Origin: JACDAL01 sp963849115
Lineage (GTDB): Bacteria; Actinomycetota; CADDZG01; WHSQ01
Reading direction: 5' to 3'
DNA: 64,000 bases
Assembly (NCBI GenBank): GCA_963849115.1
Contig: CAWKGK010000002.1
Location: 1-64,000 of the forward strand
Shown in pieces: positions 9,635 to 18,943 of the stretch (its first letter is position 1; every line of letters begins with the position of its first letter). The translations under genes were made by a program, and so were the position numbers. The notes below the pieces were generated by a model. That model was not told where the DNA came from. It saw only the letters and a list, made by a program, of their open reading frames with translations, and searched no databases.

Positions 9635-9870
9635 TCGGCACCGCCTCTTATCTTCGCCAGCGCGAGCAGCAGCATCAGTGGCAGCGCCAACGCTCCTACC
9701 ACGATTGCCGACAGAGAGACATCGGGGGCCTGAAAGACCAGAAAGAGGATCGCCAGCAGCAGGCCGAAGAAGCTAACTCCGACGGCCTGATTGAGGGGGT
9801 CACGGGTGAGCACGACCCCGGTGCCGGCGGCTGCAACCAGCAGCAGGACGACGGCCTGAAGGATGGTCAA
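9631..9870 (-). CDS. DUF4040/MbhD-like subunit (piece of MrpA)
   Basis: 79 residues with three hydrophobic segments and the motif DPLNQAVGVSFFGLLLAILFLVFQAPDVSLS, which corresponds to the region after the NuoL-like part of MrpA (called MbhD in archaeal complexes). The TTG start at 9870 overlaps the stop of the G subunit (TTGA). It shows that MrpA is represented in this operon only by its C-terminal pieces. Confidence 0.8.
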   Translation of the reverse strand: MTILQAVVLLLVAAAGTGVVLTRDPLNQAVGVSFFGLLLAILFLVFQAPDVSLSAIVVGALALPLMLLLALAKIRGGAE

Positions 9871-10199
9871 TCCTGGTCGACCTCCTCGAATGGCAGGGGC
9901 TCCCAATGCCCGAATTGGCGCACTCGTGCGGCTCGGGCGGTGGCGTGGGTGACTATCGGGCCGGTCAACAGCAACAGCCCGCCGGCAAGGATCGCTTTGA
10001 CGCCGTTGGTGGACAGCGCGTTCTCGACCACGAGCGCGCCAACGACCAAGAGGGGGCCGAGGGTGGCGGCGGGGCCGAGGAAGTGCAGGCGGTCGAAGCT
10101 GTCCTTGACCACAAAAAGCGCGAGCGCGCAGGCGAGCTCCACGGCGAGGGCACCGAATAGCAGCAAGGCGATCACGATGTCCCGCACGATCACACCCAT
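9867..10199 (-). CDS. Mrp-type antiporter subunit G
   Basis: 110-residue MnhG/MrpG protein with three hydrophobic segments and the family signature DSFDRLHFLGPAATLGPLLVVGAL, then GGLLLLTGPIVTHATARAAR. ATG start at 10199. It overlaps the F-subunit gene by 10 bases and the DUF4040 gene by 4. Confidence 0.92.
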   Translation of the reverse strand: MGVIVRDIVIALLLFGALAVELACALALFVVKDSFDRLHFLGPAATLGPLLVVGALVVENALSTNGVKAILAGGLLLLTGPIVTHATARAARVRQFGHWEPLPFEEVDQD

Positions 10200-10447
10200 C
10201 GCTCCATGAAGTGTGAGAACACGAGGCCACCTGCCAGCGAGAGCAGCGCGAGAGCGAGGGCGAGATCGAAATAGACATCGCGATCAAAGCCTTGTGCAAG
10301 AAGAAGGAACACGAGCGTGTCGATGGCCGAGGCGAGCTCGAAGGAGATCAACCGATCTATTGGCGAGCTGTTGCCGCCGAAACACACGAGTCCGCACGGG
10401 ACGAGGCTCAACAGCAGGACGGCAGCCGCTACAAGCCAGACGTTCAC
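10190..10447 (-). CDS. Mrp-type antiporter subunit F
   Basis: 85-residue MrpF/MnhF protein with three TM helices and the motif SPIDRLISFELASAIDTLVFLLLAQ, close to the DR...D pattern of this family. The GTG at 10447 was taken as start because it overlaps the TGA of subunit E (GTGA), as at other junctions in this operon. Confidence 0.9.
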   Translation of the reverse strand: MNVWLVAAAVLLLSLVPCGLVCFGGNSSPIDRLISFELASAIDTLVFLLLAQGFDRDVYFDLALALALLSLAGGLVFSHFMERWV

Positions 10448-10980
10448 AGCCTGCCCATGATCTCCTCGCGGGCGAGCGAGCGCTCGCACGGCACGAGCTG
10501 GTGCACGAGCACCACCTCGCTTTCTTCATCGATCCCGACCACGTAGGTGTTGGGCGTGATCGAGATCGCCGCATTCAACAATGCCCGGCGGGCGGCGGCT
10601 CGCCCCCCTTCGCCTGCGAGGGGAATGCGAAAGGCGCGAAAGGCACCGTTGATCTCTTCCCGCTTCACGAGATGGCGCCACAGCGCTCGAAAGACGATGC
10701 CGCAATCGGCCAGGATCGAGGGAGGCAGGCGGTAGACCCGCAGGATCCACCGGAGGCGGGGCCGAAATTGACGGATGTCCTGGACCCGCACCACCTCGGC
10801 GACGGTGGCTGAAATCGCCCCCGCAAGAGCCGCCGCGATGAGCTCCTCTGCGACCCAGACACCAACCAGAAGCATGTAGAAGGTAAAGAACACGATCCAC
10901 CAAGCGACCCACAGCCGAGCCTTCAGCCGCTCCCGGCCCGGCTCTCCTTCGGTCCTCCTATCCCGCTCGGCCATGAACAC
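10444..10980 (-). CDS. Mrp-type antiporter subunit E
   Basis: 178-residue MnhE/MrpE protein, first gene of the operon. It has N-terminal hydrophobic helices (ARLWVAWWIVFFTFYMLLVG), the amphipathic middle ADCGIVFRALWRHLVK, and the family end AISITPNTYVVGIDEESEVVLVHQLVPCE. Three in-frame starts are possible (MFMAERD). The complete gene order E-F-G-DUF4040-B-C-D matches the cation-translocation module of Mbh/Mbs complexes, with no NuoL-like MrpA N-terminus in the operon. Confidence 0.9.
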   Translation of the reverse strand: MFMAERDRRTEGEPGRERLKARLWVAWWIVFFTFYMLLVGVWVAEELIAAALAGAISATVAEVVRVQDIRQFRPRLRWILRVYRLPPSILADCGIVFRALWRHLVKREEINGAFRAFRIPLAGEGGRAAARRALLNAAISITPNTYVVGIDEESEVVLVHQLVPCERSLAREEIMGRL

Positions 10981-11170
10981 CCCCTCATTGCGCTGAGGAG
11001 AAACCTACTAGCTGCGCCCGGCCCGCATCCGCTACTCAGACGCTCCAGGTTGGGAGCACAAGTACCGGGTCGGTACTCTCAGGCTCAACTTGTTGGGCGT
11101 TTAGACACCTTCCGGTCGGAGCCCCGGCCGCTCGGGGGCAGGCGCAGGGCCCCTGTAGGCTGGAGGCGCA

Positions 11171-11244
11171 GGCCCCATCGTCTAGCCAGGTCAGGACGCC
11201 GCCCTTTCAAGGCGGTAGCACGGGTTCGAATCCCGTTGGGGCCA
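11171..11244 (+). tRNA. tRNA-Glu (anticodon TTC)
   Basis: 74 nt without encoded CCA. The acceptor stem GGCCCCA pairs with TGGGGCC, the anticodon loop is CTTTCAA and the T loop TTCGAAT. It borders a tract of disrupted genes, so it could be an integration hotspot, but no second copy of its 3' end was found downstream. Confidence 0.96.
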
Positions 11245-11371
11245 CCGACGTTTCGCAGGTCAAAGGCGCTTTCGGACAGCGTCAAGTTGAGTGTTGCTGA
11301 CGAGAGGTCAGAATCACAGGTCAGACCCCCTTTTCGGTGCTATTTATCCGGTAAACGACTGGATAAGTGAG
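11245..11371. other. spacer after tRNA-Glu
   Basis: No gene is visible. The words CAACTTG (before the tRNA, about 11,088) and CAAGTTG (after it, about 11,282) are inverted copies flanking the tRNA; their significance is unknown. Confidence 0.3.
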
Positions 11372-11565
11372 GTGCACGTGGGGAAACGCGTGCGCTGCCC
11401 GAAGTGCTCGAGCCTGGACACAAGCGCAACGGCAAAGTCACGGCCGCTCGGTCGGCTTGGGCGCCGGCTCCAGCCGCTCCAGCGCTTCTGGTGCACTCAT
11501 GTCGGACCAGCTTCACCTACGGCGCCGCAGCCGCAGGGAAAGCGGCGGGCTCAACTCCGATCTCG
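11372..11565 (+). pseudogene. zinc-ribbon fragment, possibly a transposase N-terminus
   Basis: The reading GKRVRCPKCSSLDT followed about 25 residues later by QRFWCTHCRTSFTYG (after adding one base near 11,500) gives two CxxC pairs, the arrangement of zinc-ribbon leaders found in several transposase families. Nothing resembling a catalytic domain follows; the frame runs into the 3' end of the opposite-strand regulator. It is probably an insertion-sequence remnant. The family cannot be named. Confidence 0.4.
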
Positions 11566-14500
11566 TCCATCTGACCCGAGTAGATGAGGTAACGACGCCT
11601 GGCCTCTCCATGGCGGCGGGCGCTAAGGAGAGCGCTCACGAGGAGAAGGTGAGCTTGTTCGTCGTATGGGTCCCGTTCGAGGAGACGCAGGCAATAGCGT
11701 GAGGTGGCTTCGTGATCCTCTTCATTCGCCGCCCACTCAGCCAATGCCCGGGCGACCCTTATGTAAGCGGCCCGAGCTTCCTCTCGTAAGGAGATCGACC
11801 AATCCTCATAGGCATCCCCTCACATAAGTGCAGGTAGGAAGGGCTTTTTGTCCGGCGATTCTTGCAGGCGTCTGACGCAGATCGAAGGCCAGCGACGCTT
11901 CATGGAGAAAGTCGATGACGTCGACCGAAGATTCTCGAGCTGAAGTCCAACAGTCGCTTTACCTCCAGTCACGAAGTGTTCCAGTTCGAACCTCCGTTTA
12001 GGATCCAACACCGCTCGGAGCGTCGTGAGGGCAACCGACAGTCGGTTCCCGAGTTTGTTAGCCTCCTCTTCAGGCCACAACGCCTCATGAGAACCTCCGC
12101 GGCAGCGGGCGTCCCTTTCTCGCGACAAGGATTTTAAGGAGGTCACGAGCCTTCTTCGACCGCCACTCCGAGATGGGGATTTGTTTTTCACGCGTGCTTC
12201 GTGAATGAACGTTTTGAGCGTTGTCAGCTGAGTCGCTCTTCGGAGGTCCCAGCCAGTTCGTGGTGAACCTGAGCACCCCCCGAGCTCCAAGGGTGTGAAG
12301 CCGCTCTCGCGCACCTGTCGCAAGAGCGTGTCCCTCTCCTCCACCCAGTAACGCCGCGACCCAGATCTCAGCGCGGCCTGCCCGATCGGGTGACCGATTC
12401 CCTTCCACGCCAGAGACCGCCTCTTCGAAGCGATCGAGCTCGAGAGATGGAGCCTCCGCAGACAGCGCCCGGAGCTCGAGCGCTTCGGCGATTCCCGCGA
12501 TTTGGCGTGCACGCGCCTCCGCCTCGGATCGTGCTGCCAGGGCGGCGGCCATTGAGCGGTCTCCTCCGAACCAACGCGACCCAAGCCCCCGCGTTGAGTG
12601 CTTCGACGTGACCCATCCCTGGACCGAACTCGATGGCGCGTTCCGCCATGGATCGAGCGTTCTCGGGTTCATCTTTCGCGAGAACACGAGCGAGGCCCGC
12701 CAACGAGGGGACGAGGCCCTGCAGATCAAGAGCCCTCTCTCCCAGACGAATCGCCTCCTCGTAACACGAGCGAGCTAGGGTCAGGTCGCCGAGAACCCTA
12801 TAGACATCGCCGAGGCCCCTAAGGGGATAAGCGATATTCAATGATTCGATCCGTTGATAAATCGATCGCGCCATCTCGAGATCCGCAATGGCCTCCTCCA
12901 GCCGGCCAAGATGGATGAGAACCTCAGCCGATTGGTTAATGCGAGCGCATGGTACGCGGCATATCCCGCGAGCTCGGCCGACTGGATCGCGCCTTGCCAG
13001 CTCCGTCAGGGACTCCTGGTAGGAGCCTTCTTCCAGGAACTGCGACCCCGGTTTGTTCTGATCCTGATGATCTGCAACAAGTCATGCGCACCCTCTGCTG
13101 CTTCCAGCGTGCAAGTAATGCGCGCCGCTGGCCCTTCGGTCGCCCGCTAATGCCGCTACCAGCGCATTAGCGGTATGCGCGGCAGCCAGCGCCTCACCTT
13201 CGAGGGCGATGGTGGCAGCTTCCAGCGAAGCCTTAGCGGCGGATCGACACTCGTCGGCCTCCCCCAAGAGCCAGTGCACCCCCGCCTTCCACGCGACGAG
13301 CAATGCCTCCGATGCAAGGTCGCTCCCGTCGACGCGTCCTCGCTGGTAAGCATCGAGCGCCAACCGCAAATCACCCTTTAGATGATGGATCATCCCGATG
13401 CGCCAAGCGAGTCGGGCGTCGAGATCGCCCCGCTCACCCGCCACTTGCTCGAAGCAGGCCAGCCGCGGTTTCCCAGTCTCCTCGGAGGTGGCGTGTCTCT
13501 CCGGAAAGTTCTTGGATCCCCGGGGTCCGTAGGTGCTCCGGGAGCAGATCGATCGCCCTCATTATGATTTGGAGGTTTCCGGAACGCAGCACCGCCTCGC
13601 CCCTCCTGGAAATGAAAGAGGCGATCCAGTTGGCATCGCCCATCTCGACAACCGTGGCGAGCGCATCGGCGAAATAGCCATTCGACTCGAACCAATCGGC
13701 AGCTCGTTCGAAGACGACGGTCTGCTCTGCAGGGGCAAGCGGCCAACTCTCCACGATCAGGTCACGTACGAGGCTCATGACTCCGTACCAACCCCATTCG
13801 CTGGCCAAAGGCTCGATGAATAGACCTCGCCTCTCGAGCGATTCCACGATGTCGGCGGCACCGGGGGCACCGAGCCATTCGCAGAGCTCGGGGGTGAAGC
13901 GCTCGAGGCGTGCCACCTTTCCAAGGAGGTCCCTGACCTCGGGTGACTCGCCATCCAATACTTCCTCGGCGAGAAATGCCAGCACAGGTTTCTACGCTCC
14001 GCGAAGGACGTCGGACCGGTCCTCGTAAAGGTCGCCGTAATTGGTCCGCGCAAGAACGCCATGCGAGGCGTACAGCGCCCGGCCACCCTCCAGTCAGCCC
14101 GTGCAAAGAATCCGCAAGATCCTTGTCGGAGAGGCCTAGGGAGAGTTTCAGCAGGTCTTCGACTTCTTCCAGATCAAAAGCTAGATCGGAGGCATTGAGT
14201 TCTAGGACCTGCCCCCGGCCCCGCATCCTCTCGATGCCGAAAGGCAACTCGCGGCGCGACGCCAAGATGAGATGCAACCGCGCGGGAGCTTCTCTACACA
14301 ACTCACCCAACAAACCAAGAGCAGCATCTGCGCCTTGAAGTTCGTGGAGGTCGTCCACGACCAAGACGAGATCACCTCCGCTGATGTTCCTGCAGCGCTC
14401 CACCCAGGAGCGCCCCCACAAAGGTCCTCGCATAATGTCGGAGGATTCGATCTTGGGGCCCCTCCCCGACCCCGCCGCCGCGGCGGTGTCTGGAGGGAGG

Positions 14501-14829
14501 CTGGGCACCCGGACCCGCACGGCTTCTACCAGCCCATTCGCGAGGGTCCCTACCTCCCGGTCCTCGGTGCCCAGGATGTACCAGGAGCACGGCCTGCCTG
14601 ACGCCCAACTGCCCAGGGCAGTCGTCTTGCCGAACCCCGGGCCCGCGACCACGGTCGTCAAGCGGGCATTTAGGGACTCATCTAGCCGGAGACCAAGCGC
14701 CGTGCGCTCGAGCAACCAGGGAGACGCCGGCGGCGGCGTGAGCCTCGTCGTACTGACCACCACGTGGTCCTCGCCGATCTCGGTGATGTCGTTCCCCCGC
14801 CGCTCGCCCAGCGCCCTGAAACCGCTCAC
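11517..14829 (-). pseudogene. large ATPase regulator with C-terminal SARP/BTAD module, many frameshifts
   Basis: About 1,090 codons. The N-terminal 300 are an AAA/STAND-type ATPase: Walker A AGPGFGKTT (about residues 62-70 from the first start), Walker B LVLVVDDLHEL, arginine-sensor-like LILASRRELPFGIERMR. TPR-like helices follow (AWFESNGYFADAL-type repeats, YEEAIRLGERALDLQG). The C-terminus holds a winged-helix segment (WRSKKARDLLKILVARKG, ALWPEEEANKLGNRLSVALTTLRAVLDP) and a bacterial transcriptional activation domain (YCLRLLERDPYDEQAHLLLVSALLSARRHGEARRRY, split by the 20-residue rule here only in quotation). At least seven indels break the gene, around 13,980-14,080, 13,440, 13,090, 12,870, 12,600, 12,130 and 11,780. 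Sequence error and real decay are both possible. It diverges from cysH; its target is unknown. Confidence 0.75.
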
Positions 14830-14864
14830 ATGCGGTTTTCATCGTAGTTTAAGCGGGGTTGAAC

Positions 14865-14909
14865 CCTCCCTTTCTAAGGTCGGAGTGACTCGCATCCAGC
14901 AAAGGGAGG
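14865..14909 (+). promoter_or_regulatory. possible RNA hairpin masking a ribosome-binding site upstream of cysH
   Basis: CCTCCCTTT (14,865-14,873) is exactly complementary to AAAGGGAGG (14,901-14,909). The right arm is the strong Shine-Dalgarno sequence of a GTG start at 14,914. If transcribed, this structure would hide the SD. No known riboswitch class was recognised. Confidence 0.45.
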
Positions 14910-14913
14910 TTTC

Positions 14914-15045
14914 GTGGTGGCCTCGAACAATTTTTTGGGCGCATCTAGCCCTAGTGAACGTCCTTCTTCGCCTTTGCGGCAGGCCCGCGGCTGTCCTCCT
15001 CGGGCGCACGCTGAACTGGGAACGGCGTGTTTGAGATGGCAGTAG
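14914..15045 (+). CDS. putative leader peptide upstream of cysH
   Basis: 43-codon frame starting GTG-GTG behind a near-perfect SD (AAAGGGAGG, 4 bases before). The product begins VVASNNFLGASSPSERP and includes two Cys (GCPPRAH and TACLRWQ). Its stop TAG at 15,043-15,045 lies 7 bases after the ATG of cysH, so termination would deliver ribosomes to cysH. Cys-containing upstream peptides controlling sulfur-assimilation genes are described in mycobacteria; whether this one works that way is inference. The codon use is not distinctive and it may be spurious. Confidence 0.4.
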   Translation: MVASNNFLGASSPSERPSSPLRQARGCPPRAHAELGTACLRWQ

Positions 15046-15689
15046 CCCAACAGCCCGACCTGGAGGAACTGCGCGCCGAAGAGATGCTGGCGTACATGGT
15101 CGAACGCTTCCACCCACGCCTGTACGTGGCCTGCTCGTTCCAGAAGGAAGCGTCCGTGATCATGGACATGCTGCTCAAGATCGAGCCTGGGGCACGCTTC
15201 TTCACGCTCGACACCGGGCTCTTTTTTCCCGAGACCTACGCCACCTGGCGGGCGCTCGAGCAGCGCTACGGGGTGACGATCGAGGTCTATCAGGGGATGA
15301 GCCTCGCCCGGCAAGCCGACCTGCATGGCGACGAGCTGTGGAAGCGGGATCCTGATGCCTGCTGCGCGCTACGCAAGGTGTGGGCCCTGAAGCAGGCGCT
15401 GTCGGAGGTCGACGGCTGGATCACCGGGGTGCGGCGGGAGCACTCGCCGGGTCGGCGAAACGCGGCCAAGCTGCAATGGGACGACAAGCACGATCTGTGG
15501 AAAGCCAACCCGCTTGTCGACTGGAGCGAGAAAGACGTCTGGCGTTACATCTTCAAGCACGACGTCCCCTACAACAACCTGCATGACCGGGGTTACGCAT
15601 CGATCGGCTGTACCCACTGCACCCTGCCCCGCGCTTCACGGGAAGGTCGCTGGGCAGGCACCGGCAAGGTCGAGTGTGGACTTCACTAG
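15036..15689 (+). CDS. cysH: phosphoadenylyl/adenylyl-sulfate reductase
   Basis: Reduces activated sulfate (APS or PAPS) to sulfite in assimilation. The 217-residue protein has the PP-loop-type core (LYVACSFQKEASVIMDMLL, FFTLDTGLFFPETYATW), the ITGVRREHSPGRRN substrate motif and the end CTHCTLPRASREGRWAGTGKVECGLH. It keeps the paired cysteines CC (CCALRK) and CxxC (CTHC) that bind a 4Fe-4S cluster, which indicates the APS-reducing type common outside enterobacteria. ATG 15036 was chosen; GTG 15027 in the same frame is possible. It overlaps the next gene by 14 bases and is intact amid broken neighbours. Confidence 0.93.
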   Translation: MAVAQQPDLEELRAEEMLAYMVERFHPRLYVACSFQKEASVIMDMLLKIEPGARFFTLDTGLFFPETYATWRALEQRYGVTIEVYQGMSLARQADLHGDELWKRDPDACCALRKVWALKQALSEVDGWITGVRREHSPGRRNAAKLQWDDKHDLWKANPLVDWSEKDVWRYIFKHDVPYNNLHDRGYASIGCTHCTLPRASREGRWAGTGKVECGLH

Positions 15690-16790
15690 GTCGTTGCCCG
15701 CTGCTGCCATAGCCAGTGACGAGCGGGCTAGGCCGGCCGGTAGCGACCGCGCCGCCCACCGCATCTTGCCCGGCCTCTTACTCACCGGCGCCGTCGGCCT
15801 GCTCGCCCACCTGGTCGCGAAGCTGGTCTTTCCTCACGGGCTGGCAGTTGGCCTGGAGGTCCCGCTAGCCATGCTGTTGGGGCTGATCGTGGTCAACCTG
15901 ACCCGCGCCAGCGCAGGGGTGATGCCCGGGATCCGGTTCGCGGTCAAGTACGTCCTGGGGCTCGGCATCGTCCTCTTGGGACTGCGCCTGAATCTGCAGT
16001 CGATCGCAGTTATCGGAGCGGAAGCATTGGGGCTGGTCCTGATCACGATAGGCACTTCCTGTGCCTTCGCGATCCTCATCGGACGCCGCCTGGGAGTGTC
16101 CGCCGCGCGTCGCTCTGCTCATCGGGATCGGAACCTCTGTGTGCGGGGCCTCAGCGATCGCCGCCGCCGCGCCCGTGGTCAAGGCTGACGACAGAGAGGT
16201 GAGCTTCGCCATCGCCACGATCACCGTGTTCGGTTCTCTTGCTGTCTTCTTCTATCCCGTTGATCGGCCATGCGTTGGACCTCGACGTGCTCACCTTCGG
16301 TCTGTGGTCCGGCACGCGCGGTCCCCGACACCGCCCAGACGATCGCTTCCGGTGCGGTGTATTCGACCGTCGGCGCGCGATGTGGCGACCGTCGTCAAGC
16401 TGGTGCGAAACGTCCTGATCATCCCGCTTGCTTGCTGCTGATCGCGTGGGGCTGGAACCGACGTGGAGACGAAACCGGGGTGTCGGCTGAAACCACCAAA
16501 CGGAGTCTGCGCAGGGCCTTTCCCATCTTCCTGGTCGGCTTCTTGGCGCTGGCGCTGGTGCGAACCGCCCGACTGGTGGACCCGGAACGGGTGGCCGATA
16601 TCGACACGCTCACGCGGGCATGCTTCGTGGTAGCGCTGGCGGGCTTCGGCCTGCAGACACGGTTGGGCCAGATCCGAGCGGTGGGAGCGAAGCCGTTCCT
16701 GCTCGGGTTCGCAACCTTCGCTCTGCTCGGAGCCGGGAGCCTGGGACTGATCCTTGTACTCGGACTGGGCCCGGCTCGCACAGAGGTCCT
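15676..16790 (+). pseudogene. YeiH-family (UPF0324) putative sulfate/sulfite-related transporter, frameshifted
   Basis: Polytopic membrane protein of the family that includes E. coli YeiH. GTG 15676 starts inside the end of cysH. Family segments are GLAVGLEVPLAMLLGLIVVN, GIRFAVKYVLGLGIVLLGLRL, ALLIGIGTSVCGASAIAAAA, then SFAIATITVFGSLAVFFYP, SGAVYSTVGA and ALAGFGLQTRLGQIRAVGAK near the C-terminus. Indels near 16,105, 16,265, 16,310 and 16,385 break the frame; the true stop near 16,790 is uncertain. Adjacency and overlap with cysH support a role in sulfur-oxyanion transport. Sequence error or decay cannot be told apart. Confidence 0.75.
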
Positions 16791-16899
16791 CGGCGGCACA
16801 GACCCGCGTCCGCTGGGAAGGTGGACGCCGGTGTGCGCAGGCGAAGCGCGCCGCTGTGGCGAGGCTGACCAAGCCACGGCAGACTTGGCTCGCAACACC

Positions 16900-18238
16900 A
16901 GCATCCGCACCGTCCGGCTCAGGGGGCGCTTGTTGGCTTCCGGCATCCCGGGAGCGGGTGCGCTGAGTCCCGTCGGCACTTTCCATCCGGGGGGGCCGAT
17001 GCACGACAAGCGGGAATTCGCGGCGCTGACTCGAGCGGGCGAGATGCTTGGACCCGACCCGCCTGCTGGTGGCGAGCACCTCCAACTTCGGGGCGCCGGT
17101 TGCCCGGGCCGACTGGGCCACGGGAGCGATCCTCTCGCTGGCCACGGACGCAGCGGCTCCGCTGGTGGTGAGCGTCCGAGTTCGCCTCCTCCGGGGTGCC
17201 AGGCAGGGACGCTCGATGGTGCGGTGCAGCTCTACACGGCCCAGGCGCCGTCGTTTCTCAACCGAGTTCCGAACTCGGAGGCGGACACAGCCGATATGCC
17301 GGCCGTGTCCAACCCGCTCGGCATATCGGTGAACAACGCATTCGGCCGGCCCTGGTTCGCCAACGCGCCGAGGTCTGACGGCTCGCGGCATCGGGGTCGA
17401 ATCGGTCACTCGATCCGGATGGGCGGCCGCTGGCCGAGGCCCCCAGCGAGCGTGCCGGTGGCGTGTTCGCCGGGCGCGCTCACCAATCGCGTCGCCGCAA
17501 AGCCTTCCCGGAGGCCTGCAGGCGGGGGACGATTGGCAACGCGTTCCTGGGCGCCTCACCGGACACCTCGGGCCGGGCGGTGTTCGCGGTTGCCACCGCC
17601 GACGGAGCGCTGGTCCAGGTCCACGTCGAGGAGGGCGTCGATGGCCTGGCCCCGCCTGGCACGCTGGCTCCGCTCGCCCGGCTGGGGCCACAGGCAGACG
17701 CACCCTCGGGATCCCCGAACAGAGTCGGGATGGTCTTCAACTGGGTCCCCGATCGCTTCCTGTACGTGTCGGATCCGGGCAACGATGCCGATCCTCCAGC
17801 TACGCCTGGACGACGACTTCGAGGTCTTCAACGTCATCGAAACCCGCCGACTCCAGAGCCCCTATCTCTCGGCGCCCGATCGACCTCGCGCCGGCTGTGC
17901 CCGAGGTCGCCAATCCGGCCTTCTCCAGCAACACGACGCTGGCCGGCGGAGCGGACCTTTACGTCGCCAACCGCGACTCGGGCACGATCGTGCGGCATGC
18001 GCCAGGATGGCCGGATCGTGGCCGTCGCCGAGATCGATCGTCCCCGGATTCGGCGTGGTCGGAGCCGGCCGGCTCAACGGGATCGCGGTATCCGCCGGAT
18101 GCGAGCAGGATCTGGGTCTCGCTTAGCGATCGGCGGGCCACGGACCCCCAGCTATCGGGCTCGATCATCGAAATCCCCGCGTTCGGCGGCCCGAATGACG
18201 TGCCCGTCAGGGCGCTTTCAGTTCGTCTGAATTACTGA
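16900..18238 (+). pseudogene. beta-propeller-like (NHL-type) protein, frameshifted
   Basis: About 450 codons spread over three frames. Readable pieces are TFHPGGPMHDKREFAALT, DPTRLLVASTSNFGAPVA, ADTADMPAVSNPLGISVNNA, FGRPWFANAP, NAFLGASPDTSGRAVFAVAT, VLDFNWVPDRFLYVSDPG-like and LYVANRDSGTIVR, ending IIEIPAFGGPNDVPVRALSV before the stop at 18,236. The repeated FANAP, FLYVSDPG and LYVANRDSG motifs resemble blades of NHL/YVTN-type propellers. The 5' end is not defined; no signal peptide could be placed because of the indels. At least five frameshifts. It probably follows the YeiH gene in the same transcript. Function unknown. Confidence 0.5.
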
Positions 18239-18647
18239 CTCCGGCGGGCGCTGCGAGGTGATTGGGTCGGCGTGCCTGTGAACCACCTTCCAGACATCAT
18301 CCTCGCGCCGAAAGATGCTGGTGACCCGAACCGACACGGGGGCTAACTGTTCCCCTCCGCCAACCCGCGCCGGTAGTTCTCGACCTCGACGGTGTAGGCG
18401 AGGTTGGGGGTGATGACTGTGGACACGTTCTCGAATCCGACAACCTCCCCATCCCGGTAGTTCTCCGTGGCACGGTCCAACCTTGCGGAAACCTCGCGCC
18501 AACCACGGACGGGAGGACCGAATGGATTGGCAAGGTCACATCATCCCGGCGGGAGTAGAGGGCTTTGTAAACCTACGGATTCCCGTTCGTGATCTCATGC
18601 CCTGCCCGGTGATACGCCTCAAGTGGCAGATCGTGCTCCTGTGACAT
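18218..18647 (-). pseudogene. SnoaL/DUF4440-like NTF2-fold protein, frameshifted
   Basis: Starts at ATG 18647 (MSQEHDLPLEAYHRAGHEI). After indels near 18,575, 18,500 and 18,360 the reading continues with VYKALYSRRDDVTLANPFGP, VRGWREVSARLDRATENYRD, VGFENVSTVITPNLAYTVEV and SVRVTSIFRREDDVWKVVHR, ending before TGA 18218. The W..V..HRHADP ending is typical of the SnoaL-like family of small ketosteroid-isomerase-fold proteins. It overlaps the facing propeller gene by 21 bases. Substrate unknown. Confidence 0.65.
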
Positions 18648-18943
18648 GGGCCACCCCTTCGCTGGACTGCGTCGCGAGCTTATCGCACCCGAGCAAACCA
18701 CTTCCACGATCGAACTAACCACCGTCGATAGGTGAAGAATTAGTCCGGCGCCTTGCCTTAGGTTACAAGCTTTCCGTAGCGGGTTGCCGCCCACAGGCGC
18801 CTGAATCCGGACTTTGGAAGGTCGCATCTGAGATCGCGATAGAGCAACTCCTCCATCACGGCTCCATCGTTTGTTGTCTTCGGGATCGGTAGGTTCCTCG
18901 AGGAAGGCAGCCGAGCTTCTGTTCTCTGCCGAGCGTGGCTAGT
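18648..18943. other. non-coding spacer
   Basis: No gene, RNA or clear repeat was seen. It should contain the promoter of the minus-strand NTF2-fold gene. Confidence 0.4.

Noticed and set aside
16291..17703. 470-codon minus-strand frame over the YeiH and propeller genes
   Set aside because: Low-complexity Arg/Pro/Ala composition; the plus strand carries recognisable family motifs in spite of its frameshifts.
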